From positions 8,141,001-8,205,000 of the forward strand of contig JAWHQI010000028.1 of the NCBI GenBank assembly GCA_033032865.1: DNA of 64,000 nucleotides, read 5' to 3'. A program made the position numbers and the translations under genes. Positions 44,107-54,087 of the stretch are shown in pieces (the stretch's first letter is position 1; each line of letters starts with the position of its first letter). Source of the DNA: Dactylorhiza incarnata (lineage: Eukaryota > Streptophyta > Magnoliopsida > Asparagales > Orchidaceae). The notes below the pieces were generated by a model. The model saw only the letters and a program-made list of their open reading frames with translations, ran no database searches and was not told where the DNA came from.

Positions 44107-44580
44107 ACAAGGAAGGATCAGAAGTTCGTTTGCTCACCAGCGTGTGCACGAGCTTTTGAGGAGTTAAAGAGTCATCTGACCACAACACCAATCTTGTGTT
44201 TGCCATGTGGTGCAGAAGGCTATGAAATTTACAGCAATTCGTCAGGGAGCGGCTTAGGCTGCGTACTTCTTCAGAATGATCAAGTGATAGCTTATGGCTC
44301 TCGCCAGTTGAAAGTGCACGAGTAGAATTACCAGATCCATGACTTGGAGTTGGCGTCCATGATCTTCGCTCTGAAATTGTGGCGACACTACTTGTATGGC
44401 ATGAAGGTTTATATCTTTATGGACCAAAAGAGCCTAAAGTATCTGCTAAATTAGAAAGAGCTCAATATGCGACAACGAAGGTGGATGGAGTTCCTGGGGG
44501 ACTACACTTTCGAGATACACTATACTCCTTGGAAGGAAAACGTCATCGCAGATGCTTTGAGCTGAAGAACTTCTACGCAA
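44107..44580 (+). pseudogene. Gypsy-E RNase H
   Basis: After the TSD the pol frame resumes: ACARAFEELKSHLTTTPILC, then SGSGLGCVLLQNDQVIAYGS, a stop, [20 protein letters not shown] and [20 protein letters not shown], then [20 protein letters not shown] and ENVIADALS. RNase H degrades the RNA of the cDNA hybrid. Stops near 44323 and 44451. Confidence 0.87.
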
Positions 44581-44595
44581 GCCAGCTAGATTCAG

Positions 44596-45933
44596 ATGTA
44601 TGACTCACGTCTGATCAATGACTTGGAAGCTTTAGAGATCTCCTGTGTGGAGAGAATTTCTAGTGCGATTGCGTGCTTGAACTGGACGGAGGTGCAATAC
44701 GACCTCGCGGATAGGATACGACAAGCCCTAGAGCTTGATTCGAGTATGCAGCGCTACTTAGCAGAGACTGGGGATGGGTCTGCTGCAGAGTCTGTATTGG
44801 ATGGCGGTCTTATATGGAAAGACGGTCGGTTGTGCATCCTAAATGTGGGAAAATTGCGGGAGGAATTGATGTACGAAGCACATTTCTCAAAATACTCAAT
44901 TCACCCGGGGAGCACAAAAATGTACCAAGACATAAAGATGCTATTTGGGTGATCATGGATCGCTTGACAAAAGTAGCCCACTTTATTCCGAACCAGCGGG
45001 ACGATTCAGTGGAAAGTTAGCCAAGCTATATGTTGATAGCATTGTACGATTACACGGTGTGCCCCATAGCATCGTAAGTGACCGATATGGACACTTTACT
45101 TCAAAAGATTGGAGGCTAATCCACCAGTTGTTAGGTACAAAATTAAAGTTGAGTACTGCCTTTCACCCTCAAATGGATGGACAGACTAAACGTACTAACA
45201 GAACTTTGGAACATATGCTCCGAATGTGCGTCCTTGACTTCAGTAAGAAGTGGGAAGATCATCTTTTCAAGATCGAGTTCGCTTATAATAACAGCTACCA
45301 GGCAAGTATAAAGATGGCACCCTTCGAGGCCCTCTATGGTAGAGCTTGCCGTACTCCCTTGGCTTGGGCGGAGACTGGAGAGACAAAGCTGTTTAAGCGG
45401 AAGGAAGTCGAAGATGCAAATTCGACTATTCGAACAATCTGGAGCGATTGTTGGTGGCGCAGGATAGGCAAGCAAAATACTACAATGCCAAGCACATGAA
45501 TGTTGAGTTCGCCGTAAGCGACTGAGTATATCTCAAGATCAAACCTTTCATGGGTGTGTCCAGGATTCGACGCTTGAAAAAGTTGAGTCCGAGATACCTT
45601 GGACCGTTTGAGATACTGGAGCGTGTTGGCAAAGCTGCCTATCGGCTCGCTCTTTCGACAGAGTTGAGCGGTTTGCATGATGTGTTCCACATATCAATGC
45701 TGAGGAAAGCTGTACCAGAGCCTAGCCAAGTACTTGTGGCTAGTCAAGTTTCAGTCGATGATGGGTTGAAGACGATGGTCACGCCTATTTGCATCGAAGA
45801 CACTGATGTCAAACAACTGCGGAATAAATTGATCAAGATGGTCAAAGTCCGCTTGAACAACTGCGGTCGGGAGGAGCTTACATGGGAGCATGAGCAAACC
45901 ATGCGTGAGGAGTTTCCCGAGCTGTTCCGTTGA
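44596..45933 (+). pseudogene. Gypsy-E integrase with C-terminal chromodomain
   Basis: The zinc domain starts (ELMYEAHFSKYSIHPGSTKM) but jumps at about 44940 straight to VIMDRLTKVAHFIPNQ. The CxxC half and the first catalytic Asp region are therefore deleted. The second Asp is in SIVSDRYGHFTSKDW and the Glu in DGQTKRTNRTLEHML. EFAYNNSYQASIKMAPFEAL and RRLKKLSPRYLGPFEILERV follow. The end (residues after VTPICIEDTDVKQLRNKLIK, with EELTWEHEQTMREEFPELF) is a chromodomain-like tail that would direct insertion to heterochromatin. One stop near 45017 and another near 45525. Confidence 0.88.
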
Positions 45934-46013
45934 TGTACAAGTCTTATTTTGTATCTTTTTGATTATTTGCACTGTTAGAATTTCGGGACGAAATTCTTTT
46001 AAGGGGGAAGGAT

Positions 46014-46793
46014 TGTAAGACCCCTATTTTCAAGTGCATGAAAAATGAAAATGATTTGAAGTCAGGGAGCTAGCGCCAGGCTCTAGGGCTAGCGCCGGAG
46101 GTAGTGTCCCTAAGCGGTACTGACTCTGAGCTAGCGCCAGGCGCTAGTGGCTAGCGCCTACGGTAGCGGGAAAATCATATATGCAGCAAAATCCGATGTT
46201 TCTTCTCATTTTCTCTGAAAACCTCTGTATTTCTGAGAGCAGTGGGCTGAGAGCTGGGAAGGAGATCAGTTGAAGGTGATCCTTCGTCATGCTGGGAGGG
46301 AGATTAGTGAAGAAGTACCTGTGTGCTTGTGCCATCACAGATTCCAACCAATTCCCTCTCAGTTCTATGGCACCGAAACGAACAACGAGGGTAACGATTA
46401 TCCTCCCTAATCCTTGAACATGTACGTCCTTTGATTTGCATGATTTGGAAGACTCCTACTAATTAGTAGATCGGATCTTCTGGTGGGTTGAAGTTATTCC
46501 CCCATAAATTGCATATAGAGTCCGGAATGGAAGTACGGACATAGGCATGCTGTGTGAAGCCCATCTGGACAGGTTGGTCTGGATTGGCGATGTTTATTGC
46601 TTGTAGCGTGCCAGAGAAGACTCTGTGTATATGCTGTGTTTCGGGTTCTTGTACTTTGTTGTACAACAAAGTGATCTGGAGGTTTTTCCCAGAAAATACC
46701 CGAAAAATGGTAGCAGAACTGGGTTCTGTTACTAGCGTCGGGCGCTAGCATTAGCACTGGCGGTAGCTCCAGGTGAGCTAATATGTTGATTCC
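46014..46793 (+). repeat. 3' LTR of Gypsy-E, left piece
   Basis: From TGTAAGACCCC after the purine tract to the D2 junction. Continues at 53590-54087. Confidence 0.87.
46663..46793 (+). repeat. 131-bp flanking duplication, left copy
   Basis: ACAACAAAGTGATCTGG to ATATGTTGATTCC. Matches 53459-53589 with a single mismatch that I can see (CACTGG versus CGCTGG). The 5' LTR of Gypsy-E has the block once, so it was duplicated with the D2 insertion. The last three bases (TCC) also belong to the D2 end. Confidence 0.9.
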
Positions 46794-46808
46794 CCGGCAA
46801 CGGCGCCA
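46791..46808 (-). other. Extra 18-nt tRNA-Asp primer sequence outside the D2 3' LTR
   Basis: TCCCCGGCAACGGCGCCA on the plus strand, then AAAACT, then the LTR. This PBS copy lies beyond the 3' LTR end, where no PBS belongs. It is a perfect match to D1's PBS, whereas D2's own internal PBS (51718-51735) has one mismatch. Length and position match plus-strand strong-stop DNA. Confidence 0.88.
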
Positions 46809-46814
46809 AAAACT

Positions 46815-48524
46815 TGATGGCGCAAATCTCGCACACCGCTATAGGCGGTAGCTAGACTGCGGCACGAAACGGCAGTGTACCGATCGTTCAAGTAATATAA
46901 AATGGGAATAAATCCCCAAGTATCGATCTCAAAGGAACACAGTAAGGTGGAGTTTATTATCGAGGAAGGACTTGAGACCGAAGTCCTTTACGTCGGATGG
47001 ATGCGAAAATGGGGGATTTGGTTTGTGGAAAATAAAAGAAAATATTACAACTACTCCTATGCAATGCCGCTATGCAATGCTTCGCTTGGCGGGATGGAGA
47101 CTAGGCAGGCCTTGAGCACGCTGCGTCGCAAGGGCGGATGGGCGAGTAGGAAAGCAGAATCGAACTGTGCAGGCCTTGAGCGCACTGCTTCGTTAGGCGA
47201 ATGAATTACACGGGCCGCTATGCCACGCTTCGCTAGGCGGATGGACGAGAAGGCTAGCGGATGGAATGGTTCGCACCGGCGGAGTCGGAATGTATTACAC
47301 TGGCCGTTATGCCACGCTTCGCTAGGCGGATGGACGAGTAGGCATACGGATGAGGGTCGCAAGCACCTCGTCGACAAGCACGCCACTAGCAATTGCTAGT
47401 GCGGCACCGGACACGGTGGTGGATTGGAAAATGGATGGCGGCGCACCTCATTCACACATATGAATAATATGATTCCATAAACATGAAATAAACATTAATA
47501 AACAAGATTCATAGTGTCATCATCTAAATATAGAGAGATTACAAACAAATACAACTACACAAGTAAAAGAAAGAGGCAAGAGATACGACCGAATCCGGAG
47601 TCTCGTTGTAGATTCATGGTAGGAATCGTTGGGTTGTCAATCCACGTCCTAGCTCGGTCTCAACTACGTCCGGGGTAGAGGAGGGCTGTCACACCTCCCA
47701 ATGGACCCGTCTTCTCCAGCGTTTAACAATCCGGCCACGTCCGATGCGAAGAACTCCTTCCTTGGTGATGAAGATGAGTGCAGAATCTCCTCCTTGAAGC
47801 CCTTGGATGATGGAGGAGGCCTAGGGGGCGAACACCTGCGGAAATGGGCGGAACGGCAGAGCAAAATGCGGAATCCCCGACCTAATTCGCGAGCAGGAGT
47901 ATTTATAGGCGCTGGAATAAACAGTGCGCACGGTCATTGGCGCACGACCAGTGGTCGTGCGCGCTGGAATCCTGTGATCGTGCGCCTGCCTGGGTGGAGC
48001 CTGCAATGTAAGAAATTTATAAAATACCATGTTCGTACGACCAGTGGCGCACGACCGGTGGTCGTGTGCACTATCGTAGGTGGTCGTGCGCACTGGTCGA
48101 AACAGAACTCGTAAAATTGATGTTAAGTGCGCACGAACAGTGGCGCATGACCGGTGGTCGTGCGCACTGTCCGAGACAGAACTCAAAAAGAAAGGGTTAA
48201 GTGCACACGATCAGCGGCGCACGACCAGTGGTCGTGCGCAATAGAACCAGTGATCGTGCGCAGTGTTCCTGTACAGAATTGTACCGGGAACACCTGCACG
48301 ACTCCTGTTCCAGCACAACCACGAATCCAGCCACTGAAAGTGGCACTTAACAATGCATGAAAACTACTAAAGAAGAAGAACATGAAATAACACCAAAAAC
48401 GGGCCTAAAGGTGCACTTAGCATGGAGTATCAAATATGAATGAAAACATGTTTAAAGTGAAGTGCATAGACTAGAAAATCGGCCCAGATGAGTCCATAAA
48501 TGTGTATATATTTAGGACTCATCA
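46815..48524 (-). repeat. 3' LTR of D2
   Basis: 1710 bp, TGATGAGTCC to GCGCCATCA on the minus strand, close to 51742-53458 throughout. TATA box at 47900-47907. Confidence 0.92.
47926..48262. repeat. GCGCACGACC palindrome cluster in D2 3' LTR
   Basis: At least four inverted pairs of CGCACGACC(A/G) and (T/C)GGTCGTGCG, for example near 47940-47962, 48048-48070, 48142-48167 and 48217-48240. Directly upstream of the TATA box in transcription direction. Confidence 0.88.
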
Positions 48525-50271
48525 CACCCCCGAACTTAATTGTTTGCGCGTCCTGAGCAAACCATCTCTCGCGGACAGGAAAAACATAGCTGACAAAGAA
48601 ATTAACAAGCAGAGTATCATGCGAAGTCGCATGCTCACACGCGTAGAAATACAATAGATAAAATTCCTAATTGTACATATTAGTTTATACTTTTCTATGG
48701 GCGTATTTATATATTACATTTACTCAAAAAGTGAATCACGGTGAATCATAAAGTCGTACATAGGAAGAAAGTAAACTGAACGCTGAGGCGCGCATTGCCA
48801 AAGATCCGGGCTCGGGACAACACCATTGAAATCCATCAATGTCGGTGACCATAAGCTTGCCCGTTCGCACTCTCTCCACGGCACTGGTTTGACTCAAATG
48901 CGTGAATCAATAGGACTTTATGTTTCAGATGGGGCTTGGGTTTAGGTGAGGTATACAATGATAAAATGACGGCTTACGCACTAAACCCAAATGAGCTAGC
49001 ATAGAAAACTATCCTCAAGCACCACAAAAAGACACGCGGGTACACCACACCCCCAGACTTGGACTTGACTACATGGGTGTGTGCACCGCCTACTCCCAAA
49101 CATAAATCTATAAGAATTTTCAATTAAGCACTGCTTTTTCTTTTCTTTTTACTTTTTTTCTTTTTTTTTTCTTTTTCTTTTCTCTTCTTTTCAAAACATT
49201 TTCAGCAAAATGGGCAATGAAGTGCATCCACACTTTCACAAAAAATAACACCACATCAACACCCCAATCATGAAAATAATAAACAACTAAAGCTCAAATT
49301 TGGGTGTGCGACTAGGATTGACTTTTAGGCTTTGGTGAGATAAAAGTGGGGCTGAATCAAAGAACGGGTAGGCACAACTGGGCTAACGAGGATAGAGCGA
49401 TAGGAATGGGCACAAGAGCTCAACCAGGCCAAAATGATGGCATATATCACATTCACGCGATTGACTAACCATATACCCATGCTTCAAGAGTCGCTTGGGG
49501 CAAGTTCTTAGCCACCGAGAAAGATAATCCTTTCTCCCGACTCAAGCAATACGAGTCTAGCGATCGTTTACACACATCCCTATGCTACCGTTTGATTCAC
49601 ACCGGATTCACAAAATTTTTTGAGTAAAGGAAACAATATCTACACTAATAGAAAGATATAATCTAAAAGCATAAAAAGAAATTGAATCTACACGAATTTT
49701 TATCCGAGGCATGAGCACTCGACTAGGAGCACTATAGGAGTCAACATCTTACTCCGCCTCATAATCCTAAGCCAGCATGATGATTTTTCAAATCACACAG
49801 AAGAGACAAATTCGACTCGCGACGTGCCAACAGCTAAGCGCACGCTCAAGTTGGTGCTGTGGTGTGCAAAGAAAATAAACAATACTAAATAAATGAAATA
49901 GAAATACTTCTAGCATGCAATGCAATAGTGCACGTGCGTGGGCACACAGAACTACTCTCCCCCAGACTTAAACTGGACAATACACAAAATATATAGCTAT
50001 GAAATTCAGAAAAGAGCTAGGGGAAGAGAGTACCCAATGCTCAGCAAGTGAGCACACCAGAAGACGCATGAAAACCAAGACAAAGCTGCAATATCCGCCA
50101 TCCAGAAGAAGGACCTGCAGGGGTGAGCTCCGCAAAAACAAAAGAAAAAGACAAACTAAAATAAACTACATCTTACTAAACATGATTAGAAGAAATAAAA
50201 ATGCAGGAAAAGTAAGATAACTACTGGGGTTATTGTCCTCCCAACACGACTTAATCAGGTTTTGTACAGTT
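48525..50271 (-). other. Non-coding 3' half of D2
   Basis: Counterpart of 14912-16666: purine tract next to the LTR, pyrimidine tract at about 49135-49190, conserved block around 49485-49545. No supportable gene. Confidence 0.75.
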
Positions 50272-51485
50272 CTAGCTTATAGGCCTATGAAAAAGAAAAT
50301 GCACAGGTAACTGTTCTAATATGCGCATCGGTAGCGGGTACCGATACGGAGACAGAGCAGTCACCCCTCTACCTAAATATAGATACCTGCTACTCACAGG
50401 TAGAGGGTAGAGAATGTAAGAAAAGGAGTAGGCCTGGTCCTCACTCATCTCACAAAAAAAATCCTTGCCGAGCAAGGTATCATCTTCAGGGAGGCGGCAG
50501 GGGAGAAGGCAATGAATGAGGCTTCCTCTATGGAGGAGGGGTCAACCTCCTCACATATGAGGATACACTCATCATTGACTTGAGCATCATGATCCAAGTC
50601 CTCCTGATGTACCTGTGAAGACTCAACCTGCACAGGCTCAGATGAAGAAGGGGGGTCAGGAAATAAAAGAGAAGAATGACATAAATAATCAAAAATCGGG
50701 AGAGTGGTCCCGATCTCACTCCCAGCAGGATCCAAGGATAGATCACTATCATCATCGTAAATATCATAGCAAGGGGAACTTGAGAACTCAGAGGCCTCAG
50801 TGGTGGTTTGGACCTCCTCGTCCCATGAAGAAGTGCAAACCTCCTCATCAGAGAGAGTATCCTCCTCATCCCACCGAGGTGCACCATCGTGTTCAAAGTA
50901 ATCATTCTCCCCTTCAAGGAAAATGACATCCTCATCCCACTTTGGAGCACCCTCCAAGTCAGAAGCATCACCCCACTCCTTTACTTCGATAGGATCATAA
51001 AAAATGTGTGTAGAAAAATCATGCAAAGAAACTGGAGGAATATCAGAATCAGAAAGTAAAATATCAGGTTCCTCCGCAAAAAGATCTGCTAAAGCCTCCC
51101 CGATGGAAAGAATACTTTCCTCATCCCACTCAGGTGCATCTAGGAGCTCCCATTCCTCTCCTTGTTGGCCAATGGATGAGTGATCATCATCACTAGGAGT
51201 GAAGCCATACACAGGGAGTGAGGAGTCCATGCACGAAATAAGATCGGGGGTAGAGGGCACGATTGCCTCCATGGGTAAAGAATGAGTGATAGGTACAATG
51301 TTGTCATGAGTGGAGGCACGGCGATCAGGATTGAAAAGACTAGGACAGTCCTTCAATTCATGACCCTCTCCTCGACACAACAAGCAAACAACGTTCCTAC
51401 ACTGCCTAGCATTTAACTCATTCATTTGGTCTATATAATAGACCATCATGTCGTTAGTGCCCGGAGAAGTATCCCATGAAGACAT
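50272..51485 (-). pseudogene. D-family gag-like ORF with zinc knuckle and acidic tail (D2 copy)
   Basis: ATG at 51485 (MSSWDTSPGTNDMMVYYIDQ), the same start as D1; the longer upstream frame is not shared and was discarded. The knuckle is complete, CLLCRGEGHELKDC. The acidic part is longer than in D1 and repeats Trp-acidic units (DAPEWDEESI, VKEWGDASD, APKWDEDV, APRWDEEDT, SSWDEEV). Open to 50445; a frameshift near 50490 moves the tail (MLGKDFFCEMSEDQ to FLFHRPIS) to another frame. Since D1 and D2 have different lesions, the ancestor was intact and probably functional. Confidence 0.78.
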
Positions 51486-51717
51486 TTTCAACAATAAAAT
51501 GTAGATAAAACGAAACTGAAATTCTTTGCAAAGAAATCTACACAAACTAATAAAACTCCTTGGATTAAACTTGCTTAAAACTTTAAAATAGGAGAGAAGA
51601 AATAATAACAAACAATATAAATTTAAAAAGCAAACAAAAATAAAAAAGGTGGCTATAAACACTGGAAGAACTACTATCTCCCGGCTCTCCCTCTCAAGAA
51701 AACTCACACGTCTGTGT

Positions 51718-51735
51718 TCCCCGGCAACGACGCCA
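51718..51735 (-). other. Internal tRNA-Asp primer-binding site of D2
   Basis: Seventeen of 18 positions match the D1 site; one base differs (A at 51730 on the plus strand where D1 has G). Six bases from the 5' LTR. Confidence 0.9.
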
Positions 51736-51741
51736 AAAACT

Positions 51742-53458
51742 TGATGGCGCAAATCTCGCACACCGCTATAGGCGGTAGCTAGACTGTGGCACGAAACGGC
51801 AGTGTACCGATCGTTCAAGTAATATAAAATGGGAATGAATCCCCAATTATCGATCTCAAAGGAACACAGTAAGGTGGAGTTTATTATCGAGGAAGGACTT
51901 GAGACCGAAGTCCTTTACGTCGGATGGATGCGGAAATGGGGGATTTGGTTTGTGGAAAATAAAAGAAAATATTACAACTACTCCTATGCAATGTCGCTAT
52001 GCAATGCTTCGCTTGGCGGGATGGAGACTAGGCAGGCCTTGAGCGCACTGCGTCGCAAGGGCGGATGGGCGAGTAGGCAAGCGGAATCGAACAGTGCAGG
52101 CCTTGAGCGCACTGCTTCGTTAGGCGAATGAATTACACGGGCCGCTATGCCACGCTTCGCTAGGCGGATGGACGAGAAGGCTAGCGGATGGAATGGTTCG
52201 CACCGGCGGAGTCAGAATGGATTACACGGGCCGCTATGCCACGCTTCGCTAGGCGGATGGACGAGTAGGCATATGGATGAGGGTCGCAAGCACCTCGTCG
52301 ACAAGCACGCCACTAGCAATTGCTAGTGCTGCACCGGACACGGTGGTGGAGTGGAAAATGGATGGCAGCGCTCCTCATTCACACATATGAATAGTATGAT
52401 TCCATAAACATGAAATAAACATTAATAAACAAGATTTATAGTGTCATCATCTAAATATAGAGAGATTACAAACAAATACAACTACACAAGTAGAAGAAAG
52501 AGGCAAGAGATATGACCGAATCCGGAGTCTCGTTGTAGATTCATGGTAGGAATCGTCGGGTTGTCAATCCACGTCCTAGCTCGGTCTCAACTGCATCCGG
52601 GGTAGAGGAGGGCTGTCACACCTCCCAATGGACCCGTCTTCTCCAGCGTTTAACAATCCGGCCACGTCCGATGCGAAGAACTCCTTCCTTGGCGATGAAG
52701 ATGAGTGTAGAATCTCCTCCTTGAAGCCCTTGGATGATAAGGAGGCCTAGGGGGCGAACACCTACGGAAATGGGCGGAACGGCGGAGCAAATGGCGGAAT
52801 CCCCGACCTAATTCGCGAGCAGGAGTATTTATAGGCGCTGGAATAAACAGTGCGCACGGTCATTGGCGCACGACTAGTGGTCGTGCGCGCTGGAATCCTG
52901 TGATCGTGCGCCTGCCTGGGTGGAGCCTGCAATGTAAGAAATTTATAAAATACCATGTTCGCACGACCAGTGGCGCACGACCAGTGGTCGTGCGCACTAT
53001 CGTAGGTGGTCGTGCACACTGGTCGAAACAGAACTCGTAAAATTGATGTTAAGTGAGCACAACCAGTGGTCGTGCGCACTATCGTAGGTGGTCGTGCGCA
53101 CTGTCCGAGACAGAACTCAAAAAGAAAGGGTTAAGTGCACACGATCAGCGGCGCACGACCAGTGGTCATGCGCAATAGAACCAGTGATCGTGCACAGTGT
53201 TCCTGTACAGAATTGTACCGGGAACACCTGCACGACTCCTGTTCCAGCACAACCACGAATCCAGCCACTGAAAGTGGCACTTAACAATGCATGAAAACTA
53301 CTAAAGAAGAAGAACATGAAATAACACCAAAAATGGGCCTAAAGGTGCACTTAGCATGGAGTATCAAATATGAGTGAAAACATGTTTAAAGTGAAGTGCA
53401 TAGACTAGAAAATCGGCCCAGATAAGTCCATAAATGTGTATGTATTTGGGACTCATCA
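51742..53458 (-). repeat. 5' LTR of D2
   Basis: 1717 bp. TATA box 52826-52833. Palindrome cluster at 52848-53190. Its outer end, ACTCATCA, abuts the right 131-bp repeat. Confidence 0.92.
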
Positions 53459-53589
53459 ACAACAAAGTGATCTGGAGGTTTTTCCCAGAAAATACCCGAA
53501 AAATGGTAGCAGAACTGGGTTCTGTTACTAGCGTCGGGCGCTAGCATTAGCGCTGGCGGTAGCTCCAGGTGAGCTAATATGTTGATTCC
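53459..53589 (+). repeat. 131-bp flanking duplication, right copy
   Basis: Second copy of 46663-46793, continuing without break into the rest of the Gypsy-E 3' LTR (CTGGAGGTGTTTACC). Confidence 0.9.
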
Positions 53590-54087
53590 TGGAGGTGTTT
53601 ACCAATAGGTAGCAGGATAGGGTTCTGTTACTATTGCCGGGTAGAACTGGGTTCTGTTGCTAGCGCCGGGCGCTAGCGTTAGCGCCGGCGATAGCTTCCA
53701 GTACACAGATTGTGTAATCCTGTGTGACCTAAAGCCCTGGAGACTGGTTGCGTAGCAGAAGAAGCTGAAGGTCCTGAAAAGCCTAGCTTTAAGTGACGGG
53801 CACAAGGTGAAGCTTACCCGCATCGTGCAGAGTTGCTCGCGATTATTGAGCACGGGCCTAGCTGATCCGAACTCGCCCATAGTGGTGGTGAAGAGGTCGC
53901 CCCTCAGTGCACCGGGCTATGGAAGAGTGCCAGAACTTCATGTGTACGACCTAGCTCAAATTGTTTGTCTAAGTTGAAATAAGACTTAGCTTGGAGGCGT
54001 AAATCAGGGAGTATTCCAAAGTGTGCCTTGAGAGCACGAAGCGGATGGCTGTGGATGCCTACGTTGGTGTTGTTTGCGGATATATGT
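53590..54087 (+). repeat. 3' LTR of Gypsy-E, right piece
   Basis: Matches about 39797-40300 of the 5' LTR, including CTAGCGCC motifs at 53659-53697. Cut by Gypsy-G2. Confidence 0.87.

Larger units (their letters stand above)
46791..53458 (-). mobile_element. D2: second non-autonomous D-family element, aberrantly inserted
   Basis: 5' LTR 51742-53458, PBS 51718-51735, ORF 51485-50272, non-coding stretch, 3' LTR 46815-48524, then the extra 24-bp tail (PBS plus AAAACT). Flanked not by 5 bp but by a 131-bp direct repeat of Gypsy-E LTR sequence. Same plan as D1 but with longer LTRs (1710 and 1717 bp). Confidence 0.9.
39033..54087 (+). mobile_element. Gypsy-E: chromodomain Ty3/Gypsy (Tekay-like), heavily rearranged
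   Basis: 5' LTR from 39033 (TGTAGGACCCC), 3' LTR from 46014 (TGTAAGACCCC) after the purine tract AAGGGGGAAGGAT. Between them are RT, RNase H, integrase and a chromodomain on the plus strand; gag, protease and PBS are missing. Nested in it are Copia-F, solo LTR J and D2. Gypsy-G2 cuts the 3' LTR at 54087/54088. Confidence 0.88.

Noticed and set aside
50445..51818. A 457-residue reading of the D2 ORF starting at 51818
   Set aside because: The first ~110 residues lie across the PBS and leader and have no counterpart in D1; the shared ATG at 51485 is preferred.
46663..53589. The 131-bp direct repeat as a normal internal repeat of the Gypsy-E LTR
   Set aside because: The 5' LTR of the same element has the block once, followed directly by the sequence that comes after the right-hand copy.
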